Below are positions 1 to 11,937 of a stretch of DNA of 64,000 bases, in pieces. Numbering within the stretch: position 1 is the first letter of the stretch; each line of letters starts with the position of its first letter. The notes under the pieces were generated by a model. That model ran no database searches, had not been told where the DNA came from, and worked only from the letters and a program-made list of their open reading frames with translations. Position numbers and translations under genes: made by a program. The stretch comes from Viola odorata (taxonomy: Eukaryota; Streptophyta; Magnoliopsida; Malpighiales; Violaceae). Location of the stretch: positions 53,677,931 through 53,741,930 of the forward strand of contig OY829541.1 in NCBI GenBank assembly GCA_963691705.1, given 5' to 3'.

Positions 1-60
1 AAATGTTACTGCTACAAAAATCTAATTTAATGGTTGATGGTACTAATTTACTAAGTTTTG

Positions 61-140
61 TCTCCTAACAAACTACTATTCCGGTCACCTTGAAATGCGT
101 GCCGGAATAGTAAACGACATTTATTAAGGGACAGAGAAAG
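61..140. mobile_element. Right end of a Stowaway-like MITE, cut by the window edge
   Basis: A short palindrome (ACTATTCCGG ... CCGGAATAGT) at about 74-113 is followed by a terminus that, read on the minus strand, is CTTTCTCTGTCCCTTAATAA and abuts a TA. The same palindrome occurs twice inside the MITE at 28241-28480, so I take this as another member of that family. Its left end lies outside the window or is too degraded to see. Confidence 0.4.
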
Positions 141-2267
141 TAATTAATTAAGTTTATAAGAATAAAATTTTTTATAAAAAAAAATTGATAGATTTATGCT
201 ACTAATTTTACCTACCTTGCCTATGGATTATTATTGTTTCGAATTCATGACTTTGATTTACCTGCCATATGTAGCTTACTTTTAATTTTCAACTTAATTA
301 GTGATCTTATAAATAATAAAACTTAGTTAGTGAAAAAATCCAGAGGTTTTAGATTTCTTATAAGAGAAATTATCTTATCTTATTTGTATTCTAATCGAAG
401 AAGGAAATGAATTTGGAATTTCATATTTGATTAACTGCTAAAGAACTTTTCTCTCTTATTACTTTATGAAAAACTCGGAGATAGAAGTTCAAATCCTAAC
501 TCCTAAACAATCATAGTCAAATTATTGATTTCCTCCTTGTATTATGTCCTACATCGTTTTATAAACTTTTTTAATTAAAATTTTGATCTTATTAACTAAT
601 GAGATTAAAATTCATCGATTAATTAAGTAACTATTTTTGTAATGGAGGTGACGGTAATAGATATCAAATAATAGTAACTTATTTGTTATAAAATTATAAA
701 ACTGGCTTAAAAATGCAAATTCTCAAAAATCGTTGGATTTTATAATTATTTTATGTATATATTCCTTTATGATTTTATTTTATTTTGAAAATATCTATTT
801 GTTTATAATGGTTGTTAATATCAAACAACTAACTCATTCTCGTAAATTATGAGATAAAAAAAATACTCTCGAGATATACCTAATTTCTCATATGTAACAC
901 AAATATTTAAATTTCTCAATTTCTTCACCTTTTAACAAAAAAGAAAAATCATAGAACAATTAAACGTGTCATTTGCAAGTATTTATGGTATGAGTATCTT
1001 TTACTTTACAATGCATCTCTTTTTTTAGCAATTTTTTTGGTTGTGATACTTTATTTCTTGAAAGTGGTCAGCAAAAATCAATTACTACTACTTATAGATA
1101 AAATACAAGCATTAACTTTTGAAAAGGAAATATCACTCCCTGTGGTAAAAGTAAGACTGTAAAAAGGGAATGTATAGTAAGTGCCACGTGAGCCATGACA
1201 AGACAAGTAAATTTTGAAAGTACATGATGTGACGAAAGGAGGGGTGGTAAATTGGTAAATTCCATTTTTCTTTTTCTCTTTTCTTTTTTTGCCTTTTACG
1301 ACGACTTTTATGTTGGCGGTTTTTCTGTTCCACGTGGAAAACGCATGACCGTGCAACGATATGCTGTTGTTAGTGAGCACTGAGCAGCACGCACAGTCAT
1401 GTATGTTGACTATTTGACCGTACGAGTTAGCAGTTTTTTTTACCCAAAAAAGAAAAAAGAAAAAAAGTTACTAGCAGTTCTACACCATCTCTTAATTACT
1501 ACTAGTAGCACTTTTCCTCAGTTTACAAGTGTTAACAGTCAGAATTTTTGAATGACTTTTTTAAGAGCACTCTTTCGTGATTGAAGCTGAAGAGAAATTA
1601 TAAAAAGAAGATCCAACTCCCTCCCTGCTTTGAATGAGCAGCCCACGAGGGTTATTTCATTTTCACCTCCACTTTCATTTGAATCTTGCTATTCTTTTTC
1701 TACAAGCAGTCATAATCTTACGATATAATCCAACACCATCATTTTTAGGTGAGGTTAAAATCTAAATTCAAATCGATAATGGTCAACCAATAAACCATAT
1801 GCTTACTAGCTAATCCAGCACCATCTTCATCGCGGATCGTGACTTCTTGGTACCTTTCTTTATCATAAGGCAAAGATTCATCAAAAAGGACTCGCGAGAT
1901 AATTGTCAATCTTTTTCCAGGGCTTCGCTTGAACAAAAAGAAAACAGTTGCTCATCCAAAGCAAAGCATGCCGATCATGTTCCATTACAAGAGACCACGT
2001 GCTTTGACCAAAAAAAAAACAGACAAATTTAAAAGCTGCAAAGCAACCCATTTCCCCATTTCAGTTAGCAACCTTTGTCTTGAAGCCTGGATGAAGGATC
2101 CATACCATCTATGCCAAAAACAAAGTAACTATTTACATTCATATAACCCTTTTCATTTGAAGTTTTTCTAACTTTCGTACAATGCAGTAATCACTGCCAA
2201 GAACATTTCAATGAGTATCCAAAAGTTAGTTATAAGCCACAATTTCTGGATGCGGGTCACTAAATCT
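141..2267. other. AT-rich intergenic stretch
   Basis: No coding region can be supported here. The only open frames are short, unlike known proteins, and often start at TTG or GTG. CACGTG cores occur near 1182, 1331 and 1996. The last few hundred bases before 2268 probably include the 3' UTR of the minus-strand amidase gene. Confidence 0.5.
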
Positions 2268-5200
2268 TTAGTGACCAAACCTTCTTGCGGGAATGAGGAC
2301 TACCGGTGGATCTGGTATGTTGTCATTTGGCACCAGATTATCGACTGGTGGATGTTGCTTATGATGATCAGTGACTGATTGGTAGGCCATCGCTAAAGCC
2401 AGAGCCTGCACATTAGGAAAGGAAAATTCTGGATTAGTAACATAAAGTCTTTAGATTATGTAACCGGATATGGAGTTTGTTAAGCTTACAATGTGGTCTT
2501 GGTTAGGAGCCGCATAAATGCCAGTGGTGATGGTTTTCCTTCTCCGAGTACCACCAGCAGGTACATCGGATATATTCTTGAATCCTGTCGGAACAACAAT
2601 ATCAGGCATCCCCACAAGATTTCCCAAGCTGACTTTCTCCCAATCAGTGGCGTTGCCAATGAAAGCATCAACAGTAAGACTTTCCTTCACTTCCTGAATC
2701 AATTTTCCACGCGCTCTTTGAGCCTGTTGACAGAAACAATGCTGGATGAATGGAGGATCTAGAAGTAGGGAACATGTCTAGTTTTGCTTTCTAATTTTCT
2801 ACATTAAGCATTTTTATTGATAGCCGTGATCAAGACACGGTCGTGATAAGCCTAGGCCTCTGATAATAGTCTTGAGCCCTTCACATTAAAATGCTCAGCA
2901 CAGCAAGGGACCCTTAAAGTCCAAAGTTACTATGCTCCCGTACCCAAAAGATCTAATTTTTATTTTTGGAAAAAAGCTCACTGGAATGTCACTTAACAGA
3001 AAACGTGTTCAATTTCCAGTATCCTCTGATTGCGCCTATTGCAATGCGTCTTTCCCTAATCTAGAAATGACCAGATTTTAAGGTGTGCGCTTAAAGAGAA
3101 ACCTCCCATACTACTCAAAGGCTATGTGTAAAATTAAAGGTCCCACTCAATCAATTGTCAAACAGGACAAAAAGAAAAAAGAGTGGAAAACAAACCTGCA
3201 GATAATCCACAGCTGGAATAATACGTGCACGACTCAACTCTGAGGGCCATTGATCCTGAGCTTCATAAGCGTCATCCTGCCTCGTACGCTGCCACTCATC
3301 AAAATGAGCCAGCATTTCTACATCCATTGTGAAATTCAAGATGCCTTGGACCGAGTTGACGGTGTAGTTCAATTTGAAAGGAACCATATTGACACCTTTT
3401 GACTTTAGCACATTAACAACCTGAAAATGTCCAGCCCAATGAAGTTCAAGACTCTAGAATTGACAATAACTCAGTCAATAGACTCAACAGAAGAAGACAA
3501 CTTTGTGTTAAAAGTTTCTTTCTTAATTCACAACAGTCATATGATCTAGTTACACAATATTTATGTTGATACTAATTCAGTGAAGCACACCAACCTCCAT
3601 TTCCGCATCATCCATATATCCAACAGTAAGACTTTTAATGTCAACAGAAAATGGATCACCAAGAGGAATGTCCCTTGAGGAGAGATCAGCAGGATCCTTC
3701 CCACGAATAGCATCCAGAACAATGCCACAATCGAGAGCGCTTCTACAGAAAGGGCCAAGCTTATCCTGTTAGCCAATGCAATATAATTTCACAATTAGCA
3801 CAGAACATTCAATAATAGGGATGACTCAGAGAACAACACAGGACATCACCAGGATTTCTGATATGCTCATGACACCAGTACGGCCAACAGTACCAAGCGT
3901 TGGGCGCAGGGCTGTCACACCACAACGAGCTGCAGGGTATGTAATTGATCCAGCTGTTTCCGACCCAATTGCGAAGGGCACCATACCTGTTCAAGAATCC
4001 TTTTTAGTATCCCAATTGTCGGATGCCCAAAAACTTTGCATCTTATGATTTCAAAGAAAAAGATTTGCTTGACAGGCTAATCATCGACAGCTTCCACCAT
4101 CATATACTTTCCATTCATGAGAAATTGAAAGTGGAAACCCAAAATAGAAAACAGGATGACAACAAATGAATGTGGATCCAAACAGTCAATGCACAAAATC
4201 AGAGGAATACCAGCCGAGGTGCTCGCAGCAGGCCCAGCTGATGACCCGGTTGAAAAATCTTCAATATTCCAAGGTTGTCCTGCCTCCAAACCAGATGTCA
4301 TCATATGCAAGCGATCCAGAAACAAGCTTGGCAACAAGAACGGCCCCTGCAGACTTCAACCTGTGTTCAACATAGCAAAAGTGAATTACCTGAATCTAAT
4401 GTTATCAACTGTAATGGCAAATTCCGAGGGTTTTACAAATATTTGGTACCTCTTGTAAACCCAAGCTTCAGTGTTAAGGACTTGATCCTTGAAACTTCTT
4501 GAACCCCAAGTTGTTTTGTACCCAGGTACAGCTATAATGTCTTTCAGTCCATAAGGTATCCCATGGAGGGGTCCTACAAGATGAAAAATCAAAGTTTAAT
4601 TCAGTAATCAATGCAACAATAAATACGAAGAGCCAGGTTAACAACATAAGATGCAGAACAGAAAGAAAAAGTGGATGAGTTGACGATCCCTATGGGTTGC
4701 AAGTTGCAGCTCAGAAAACCACGTAATGCATATTACCTACCGGGCTAATATTGTAATTTGAGTGTTTGTTGATGTCCAATATGAAAAAACCTTAAAGCAA
4801 TGCAATTAGCTTGCTAATAGTTCACTGATATTGCAAAGATGGTAAACTTTAATGTCAGGGAAGAAGGTGATTGTACTATTCTAGTCATCTTGATATTGGC
4901 AGATATGTGTTCTACCCAAATATACTCCTTTGGAAAGTAATTCATCGGCTTCTTTCGCTTGGCTGTAAGCTAATTCATCAGTATATGTGATCACAGCTTC
5001 AAGAGCACGATTGTACCTGAGAATATTCAAACATTGCAGCACATGGGTAAACTGATGAATTTGATTTGGCTTGATCTAAACAAATGAATGTGAAAACTAC
5101 AAGGGACCAACTGCACTGTAGTTTCTCCCTTTTCTATTACCTCTTTAGTCTCTCTAAATAAATTCGCACAAGCTCCTGAGAATTTATTTGCTTAGTCCTT

Positions 5201-6143
5201 ATCAGTTCCCCCAATTCAAGAACCTGTCAAGAACCAACATAGTTCAGAAATGGACCCATAAAGACAGGACTAATACATACTGCAGCACTAAGTACTAACT
5301 TACACTCATAAATGCAATATCTTCGTCATTTATCGGTTTCTGTACGCCAGACAGAGTAGGATACTTGAATCTTTTGCTTCCACTTTCAGAGTGGTCGTGA
5401 CTCCACTCGGGATTAAAAACCAAACAAGATGGGTTGTGCAATCCTCCATTCTCAGAAGTAACCAAGTCCCGGTTCGCCTTGATGATCGGCAGATTCAACT
5501 CTGTAGCATCCTTCACAACATCAACTATCTAAACCAAAAAGCACACTCTTCCATAAGCACTAATTTGATTTCAAGAACACATAAAAACAACAAATACTAA
5601 AAAAATTCAAACAAGTAATTAATAATCACCTTAGTATCATTGAAGAAATCAACACCCATAGCTTTACATGCATCTCTAAGTTTTGAAGCTTTATCAACTC
5701 TCTCCGCATATTGGCTGGTATTAACCTCACTGTCCTGATCAGACAAATAGGAAGTAAAATCCTTCAAAAATGTCAAATGTATACATTATCACGCCCATGA
5801 TTAATGGGTTTTACCTGGACTTAACACTGAACCACAACTTTCTCACGTAGTTTCCCCACATTTTTAAAAAGAATCCCCTGTTTACACTTGCAATTAGGGT
5901 AAAAGGTATCACACCAATCCGAATTGAAGCATTAAGGAATCAGATGAAAAGGCACCGTACCATAAGAAAACGTTACCGTTGCGCTGGAAATGCCGGGACT
6001 GACGAGCTGACGGTTTGATTGTTCCGGTAGTGGGACAGAAGCGCGGGATTTACTGCAAAAGGAAATATGAGAAGGACCAAAAGGAAACAGCAGAGGCCGC
6101 GTGTCGATCCTAATGGAAGGGAAGAGCAGACGTCGACCGCCAT
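2268..6143 (-). pseudogene. Amidase-signature (GatA-like) gene with a frameshift in the catalytic exon
   Basis: Twelve exons on the minus strand: 5977-6143, 5630-5734 (or 5729), 5304-5528, 5141-5223, 4916-5016, 4450-4573, 4211-4360, 3850-3986, 3595-3765, 3196-3420, 2490-2723 and 2268-2405 (stop TAA). The catalytic Lys lies in GPLHGIPYGLKD, the cis-Ser in STGSSAGPAASTSAG and the nucleophile in IGSETAGSI, so the Ser-cisSer-Lys triad is encoded. All internal phases fit except in 4211-4360. There the frame reading up to ...DIWFGGR ends in TGA, while WNIEDFSTGSSAG is in another frame, so bases are missing near 4268-4284. The start is unsettled: the ATG at 6143 gives a hydrophobic, signal-like N-terminus and joins in frame only if the second exon begins at 5729. 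The longer frame across 5977-6174 has no ATG. By recalled gene order this matches AT5G07360. A sequencing error is the alternative to a pseudogene. Confidence 0.75.
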
Positions 6144-7326
6144 AGCTGCCACGTAGAGTCTCGATGCTATGCAACAGTCAGTCCCCCAATTTTTAGTTGC
6201 TCCACCGCTGCACCGCTGCTTCTTCCCGTAGCAATGACGTCACTCCACTTTGGTCAACCATTTGACAGACTAGTTTGGACTTTTCTGCCGGCAATTTTTT
6301 CCCGGGAAAAACACATTTATCCCCATCTTTGTGAATGTTTTTCAATTAAGTCCTCATATAATGTAAATCTCAATCTAGTCCTCATATAATGTAAATCTCA
6401 ATCTAGTCCTCGCGTTTGTCAAATTCACCTCAATCCTATCGTAATTCTTTGTTTTTATAAATTCTTTTTTCTATAGACAAACTTTATCTAACCTATGCCT
6501 AAGCAAATATATTATTCTAATTATTGTAGGAGACAGTTTCATGCCAAATTAGTGATTTACTTAAAAACCTAAGCAATAACTAATTCCGGTATGCAAATTG
6601 AAAAGTTTTATACCCTAATACCAGTTCAACTGTGCTAATGATTTTTTTTATTAAACAAATAATTAATATAAATAGCGAGTCACAGCATAAATAGTAAGTT
6701 ACATTTCTATGTGTCTAGATTAATATAATTATTACAAGTGTGAAAAAAAAAGTTTTTTTGGAGAACAAAAATAACAATATTAAAGAGAGGGACGAAATTG
6801 ATATTAATTTTAAAATTGATATTAGGCTGGGATTTAACTATAGATGCCTTTTATCCATTTTTTAATTTTTTTTCTCCCGATGAATCATTTTGCCGGCGTA
6901 GTTAAATGAAAATTCAAATCGAGTATACGCAATTTGTTGTTTAATTAGAGATTTCATCCCATAGAATATTATAATTATAGTAATAATAATATAAAGTAAT
7001 AAAGCAAACAAAATGGACTTTTTAAAGCTTAAGAATAATTTGAAGTATTTTTAAGCTGAGTAGACTTGGGTTAGGAGGACCACGCTGTCTTGATTCAATA
7101 TACTAGTATTATACTACTCTCTCTCGTACACGTTTTTTGCCATACAAGTAGCACGAATCCATCAGTACCTTTTTCTCATTTTCTATTCGTCCCACCACAA
7201 GCGCTAGCTGGATTTAAGGCCAGGGTTGGATTGACGCTCTTCTCGTCTCCTCCTTCTCCCTCGGCAAAAGCCACGCGCAGTACCACTCTCCTCTCGTAGT
7301 CTCTCCGCTCCAGTTACAGGAAAATT
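6144..7326. other. Intergenic: divergent promoters of the amidase gene and IPK2
   Basis: This AT-rich spacer separates two divergently transcribed genes. It contains a tandem duplication (6349-6404). The last 100-200 bp, CT-rich around 7250-7326, is probably the IPK2 leader. No coding region can be supported. Confidence 0.5.
6349..6404. repeat. Two perfect tandem copies of a 28-bp unit
   Basis: The 28-bp unit beginning AGTCCTCATATAATG occupies 6349-6376 and is repeated exactly at 6377-6404. A third unit starts (AGTCCTC) and then diverges. Perfect identity implies a recent duplication. Confidence 0.9.
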
Positions 7327-8003
7327 GTAAGCTGATTCCTTGACAGTTTCTGAATTGATCAAAGTTTGTTTCTTTTTTCTTGCTTAGCTTTATCGTGCGC
7401 AAAAGGTGATTATTTTTTTTAATGTAGTTTGATTGGGATTCCTGATGGGCCTGTCGTTTAATCTTTAGCTTTTTTGTTGATGTGGATTTCTTCCTTTTAA
7501 TAAAAAATACCCTTTTAGTTTGTCTTTTGAAGGGTTTTTTTCATTTTTGAGGTTTAACAATCGGTTCCCTCTCATAGAAAAAGTTGCAATCCCAATGTAT
7601 GCTGCAAAGTGTTGCTAATTCTTTATTGTAAAAATGAGTTTGATTTTGATATTAAAAGTTGGGTCCTTTAAGTGTTTGGGAAATAGTAATGGATCTATTT
7701 TATATTTTGTTGGGAATGGACATGGAGATAACAGTCAGATGTTGCTATTCATGAACTTTTAAAGCTTAAAGGGGACCTCCCTGTGAGCAAGAAGGAGGTT
7801 GCTTTTCAGTAGACCTCCATGGATCCTGGACATAATTGAAATGAATTTGGTGTAGTTGAGATTGATGAATTAGAATCCAAATAAAAAAATGACTGCACTT
7901 AAGATTTCTTTTGACTCTGTAGTTTGGTTTGATTTTCACAGAACATATCCAGTCAAGGCTGATACAGATTTGTTGAAGAAATTGTCTTTTCTGTGTTTCT
8001 CAG
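7327..8003 (+). other. Probable 5'-UTR intron of IPK2
   Basis: A GTAAGC donor at 7327 follows a CT-rich leader, and TTTCTCAG at 7996-8003 ends three bases before the IPK2 start codon. A leader intron in front of a single-exon coding region would fit. The exact ends are not certain; a CACAG near 7936-7940 is another possible acceptor. Confidence 0.5.
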
Positions 8004-8006
8004 ACC

Positions 8007-8945
8007 ATGCTTAAGATCCCAGAGCATCAGGTTGCGGGTCATCAAGCTAGTGATGGGCTTCTTGGCCCCCTCACCGATGATTCTGGGCGTTTTTACAAGC
8101 CTCTTCAGGGTGAGGAGCGTGGCTCAAAAGAGCTGTCCTTCTACTCGTCATTCTCTTCGAATACAAGGGTTCCGGATCACATCCGCAAGTTCTTTCCTGC
8201 CTTCTACGGGACTCAGATTTTAGAGTCATCTGATGGATCTGGTCTGCGTCCCCACATTATCTTGCAGGATTTGGTTGCGGGCTTTTCATTTCCATCCATC
8301 ATGGACATTAAGATTGGTTCCAGAACATGGTACCCACAAGCGTCTGATGACTACATTCAAAAGTGTCTTGAGAAAGATAGACAAACTAGTAGCTTAGCAT
8401 TGGGATTTAGAGTATCTGGGTTACAGGTACATGGAAACCAAGAGTCTGGATACTGGAAGCCAGAGAGGAAATTTTGCAGGGATCTTAGTGCAGATGGCGT
8501 GAGATGGGTTCTGAGAAAGTTTGTCTCTACCAACTCTCATGCTGATCCAAATTCAGATCCTGACTGTTCCTTCGGATTGAGTGTTTATGGTGGTTCGAAT
8601 GGGATTTTAGCCCAATTATTGGAGCTGAAGGCGTGGTTTGAGGATCAAACCATCTATCATTTCAATTCCTGTTCTGTTTTCTTCCTGTATGAAAAGGAAA
8701 AATTGCTAAAAGGGGGAGGCTCAGGTGCTGTGGTTAAGCTTATTGACTTTGCTCATGTTATGGAGGGAAATGGTGTTATAGATCATAACTTTTTAGGTGG
8801 GCTTTGCTCTTTAATCAAGTTCATTTCGGAGGTCCTTACTGGTCCTACTCCTGCAGATGAGTACACAGCCAAAGCATATCTGCCAGACTCTATGGCGGAC
8901 TCTACCAAGAGTCGCAGCAGTAGTGAGGAAACAACTACACAGTGA
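8007..8945 (+). CDS. IPK2: Inositol polyphosphate multikinase (IPK2/IPMK)
   Basis: A single-exon protein of 312 residues. It phosphorylates inositol trisphosphate and tetrakisphosphate at the 6- and 3-positions on the way to InsP5 and phytate, and plant members act in nucleus and cytosol. The family signature PxxxDxKxG appears as PSIMDIKIGSRTW at about residues 95-107. The conserved TSSLALGFRVSG follows near residue 128, and the C-terminal catalytic IDFAH lies in VVKLIDFAHVMEG at about 245-257. The length fits the plant family and no part is missing. The ATG at 8007 directly precedes the conserved start of the protein. By recalled gene order it corresponds to Arabidopsis IPK2-alpha (AT5G07370), which lies beside the amidase and RBOHA genes. 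Confidence 0.95.
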   Translation: MLKIPEHQVAGHQASDGLLGPLTDDSGRFYKPLQGEERGSKELSFYSSFSSNTRVPDHIRKFFPAFYGTQILESSDGSGLRPHIILQDLVAGFSFPSIMDIKIGSRTWYPQASDDYIQKCLEKDRQTSSLALGFRVSGLQVHGNQESGYWKPERKFCRDLSADGVRWVLRKFVSTNSHADPNSDPDCSFGLSVYGGSNGILAQLLELKAWFEDQTIYHFNSCSVFFLYEKEKLLKGGGSGAVVKLIDFAHVMEGNGVIDHNFLGGLCSLIKFISEVLTGPTPADEYTAKAYLPDSMADSTKSRSSSEETTTQ

Positions 8946-9847
8946 ACTTAGCGGTCATTATGTCTGAGGATTTCGTTTTATGTTGTGTTATGCTTAGTTG
9001 AGTTCGATAGAACTGAGTTACTGAAGAACTTTCAGTTCAGTATGTACTTTTACTACTTGTGCTGGGGAATATCATTGACTGTTAACCCCATTCAATTTTA
9101 TTGTTGATGATATTGTTATTACGCTTATGTCGTAACCTTTCTGCTCCTCCATTGGATGATAAAACAGAGTTGTTAATTATAGTGTTGATTCTTGGGGTTA
9201 CATGTTTGGAAATGAAGGTTGAGAGGCCTGAAAGATGCCAATGAGCTCTTTTCTAAGAGCATTTGTTGTGCACGAAAGGTGAAGAAAGAATTGATGAATG
9301 ACTTTTTTCCGGTCTCACCAGGTGTGCTCTTTGTCCTTTTCGGAGGAGACTAATACCATTCGAGCCCTTGTAGGAGTCTGAGTGTTTTTCCGGCTGAAAA
9401 CTGCTCCCTTCCTGCAGCACTTAGGCCCGGTAATCAACTCAGGCATCCTTTATTTAAGGAGCAGCTTAAATTTAACTCCAAATTTGTTCCTTAGTATTAG
9501 CTTATTGGAGTAACATTCTTTGTCCTAAGGTCATATGTTACATTCATTAGGCCCAGTTGCTGTCCTTTTGTGGCAAGTAAGTTTTGCTGATTGAGGACAT
9601 TTGGACAAATAATAGAATTTGCTGCAAGCAGAGGAGAGCTTAGACAGCAACATCAGCTGGGACAATTTGGCTAATATAGTAAGATATAAGTGTTATCAGC
9701 CAACATTAAACATATTTTCTTGCAAGATAATCCATTGGAGTCCAGCAGTGAACTCCAAGCGTCAGAAAAAAACTTATATTTCTTGCAACCTCTTGGCACT
9801 TTTGTATATAATGGCAGAGAAAAAATGCTCATCAACTTCACAGTAGC
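8946..9847. other. Intergenic between IPK2 and the germin-like gene
   Basis: This holds the IPK2 3' UTR, then unremarkable sequence and the germin-like promoter. A TATA-like TGTATATA at about 9803-9810 lies only some 38 bp before the germin start codon, so the leader would be very short if that box is used. An open frame over 9619-9846 begins at TTG and shows no known motif. Confidence 0.4.
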
Positions 9848-10498
9848 ATGACCAAGATGAATTTCTCCCTTCTCTTTTCCATTATCTTGTGCATTAGCGT
9901 TAAAATCTCCTCTGCAGATTCTGATAATCTTCGGGATACTTGTCCTGCAACTACAACAAGTGAACAGGATCTGTACATCAACGGTTTCCCCTGCAAGAAT
10001 CCTAACAGCATCAATGCTTCAGATTTCATGTCATCATCTCTCCGTGAAGCTGGCGACACCGACAACTTCCTTCGTTCCTCAATGAACATCGTCACAGCTG
10101 CAAATCTCGTTGGATTGAATACCCTTGGCCTGTCTGTTGCTCGGACTGACCTCGAGGTGGATGGTATGGTGATGCCTCATTCGCACCCGAGAGCTGCAGA
10201 GATGTTCTATGTCAGCAAAGGTGTGGTCATTGCGGGTTTTATAGACACCAAATCGAAATTGTTTCAGAAGAAACTCAATGCTGGAGACGTGTTTGTTTTT
10301 CCCCGCGGTCTACTCCATTTCTGTTTCAACAATGGCTATGAAAGTGCTGTTGTTTACTCAGTTCTTAACAGCCAGAATCCAGGAGTGGTGACAATTGTTG
10401 ATGCAATGTTTGATTCTTCTCAACTTGACCAAGAGATGGTTGGTAAGCTGGTGAGAAAAATCAAGCTAGCTCATGCGTTGGAGAATAACGGCACTTAA
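9848..10498 (+). CDS. Germin-like protein (secreted cupin)
   Basis: A single-exon protein of 216 residues. Germin-like proteins are apoplastic, hexameric Mn-binding cupins, some with oxalate oxidase or superoxide dismutase activity. A hydrophobic signal peptide covers about residues 1-23 and is followed by the paired cysteines of mature germins (DTCPA ... GFPCK). Germin box A is HSHPRAAEMFYVSKG, which supplies two His and the Glu ligand. Box B is GDVFVFPRGLLHFCFNNG, which supplies the third His. There is one NAS glycosylation sequon. The second Met, three codons in, is an equally possible start. The gene is not part of the recalled Arabidopsis collinear order, so it was probably inserted here. 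Substrate and enzyme activity cannot be told from sequence. Confidence 0.93.
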   Translation: MTKMNFSLLFSIILCISVKISSADSDNLRDTCPATTTSEQDLYINGFPCKNPNSINASDFMSSSLREAGDTDNFLRSSMNIVTAANLVGLNTLGLSVARTDLEVDGMVMPHSHPRAAEMFYVSKGVVIAGFIDTKSKLFQKKLNAGDVFVFPRGLLHFCFNNGYESAVVYSVLNSQNPGVVTIVDAMFDSSQLDQEMVGKLVRKIKLAHALENNGT

Positions 10499-11937
10499 AA
10501 GTGACTTTGTTCTAATGCATTCCGTTAGAACATCAGCGATGACAGTTCCAGTTAGATACTGTTTTACATTTCAATCCTGTACATTGGATTCATGTTTTTA
10601 ATGATGCCACTGCCTCGTGATTATATAAGAAATGAAATTAGTTTTACACATTAACTAGTCTCGTTTTGTGCTATGTACTAATGCTAGTTAGGGAATTATG
10701 GAGAAAAAAAAATGCAATAATTAATATATACTTTGTCTTTATTTAATAAATTAATTAATATATAGCTGTGGTATATATGGTCAATGACTTTTACCTAAAG
10801 TTATTACTAGTCAGGATTCGTGGTTAGTTCACAGCAATTAACTGTCCCATGAACCCTTTATTTAATTTTAAAAATATATATTGAATTCAGGTCTGGGGAC
10901 TCATTTGCTAGTCCCGTTTATTAATAAGATTCAACTCGTAGATCTATTTTGCCACCCCTATATGTATTTAAGTTATAGTTATGATGAACATATTCATTCT
11001 TTCTATACCCATAATTTCATCTTAATTTTATAGTTTTGAGATTCAACATAAACTCTAATTTTAATTTAGATTTTGGTGAAATAAATAAATATTTATATAG
11101 TTAGGTCACCTCTTTCTTTCTAATATGAAAATACATTTTCTGGTCCTAAAACTACTAATTTTTTGTTGAAATTATAGATATATTAAACATAAAGAAGGGA
11201 TATTAAGCCCCACTTATTCTTTATATGTTTATTTTTTAAATTAAATAAATATAACTGTAATAATAATTATATATATATATTTTTTAATATGTTTACTTAA
11301 AAGATCTAAAAATATTTTTCACTTAAAAAACATCTATTTATGTTCTCCATAAAGGTGGAAAGCCATTTACTATTTTTTCTATTATTTTTATTATAATTGT
11401 AATTTATCGCTACTTATCCTATTACACTACTTCAAAAAAATTTACTAAGGTGCCTTACAACGTTAGCATTGAAGACCATTTTTTTTCCTACTTTTCACCA
11501 ATATTTTGTTTAAAGTAATAATAATGATAATAAAAAATAAATAACCTTAATTTATACTCCTCTGTCTTTTAATAACAAACATTAAAGGTAACATCGATAA
11601 TAATAGTTGACCTATAGCTAATTAAAAATCTTGATTATGGGTCTACATGATTTATATTAAATGTTCTTGAGGCCTTGATTGCTTATCGAACGAATTTTAC
11701 AATATAATTTTAAAACTCTCGCTCACACCAATTTTTTTTTGGGGGAAACAAACCAACTTGAAGTTTGCTAGTAAAACAACTGCCTTAAACCTTGGGCCAG
11801 GCCCAGCCCAACCCAATGATCAGGCCGCCTCATAAAGCTCCTTGCACATCTGCTTGCAGTATTCTTTTTCTTTCATTCCCCCCTCTTTTCAATTCCGACT
11901 GCACATTCCGCGCCAAAGAACCACAGCAAAAAGAAAA
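10499..11937. other. AT-rich intergenic
   Basis: This contains the germin-like 3' UTR, a long AT-rich stretch at about 10700-11730 and, in the last 150 bp, the CT-rich leader of the next gene. No gene or clear repeat was found. Confidence 0.5.

Noticed and set aside
5977..6174. 66-codon frame as the amidase N-terminus
   Set aside because: It begins at TTG with a TGA two codons upstream and no ATG inside; the overlapping frame from the ATG at 6143 is preferred, though not proven.
9619..9846. 75-codon open frame just before the germin-like gene
   Set aside because: It starts at TTG, has no known motif and ends within the germin promoter or leader.
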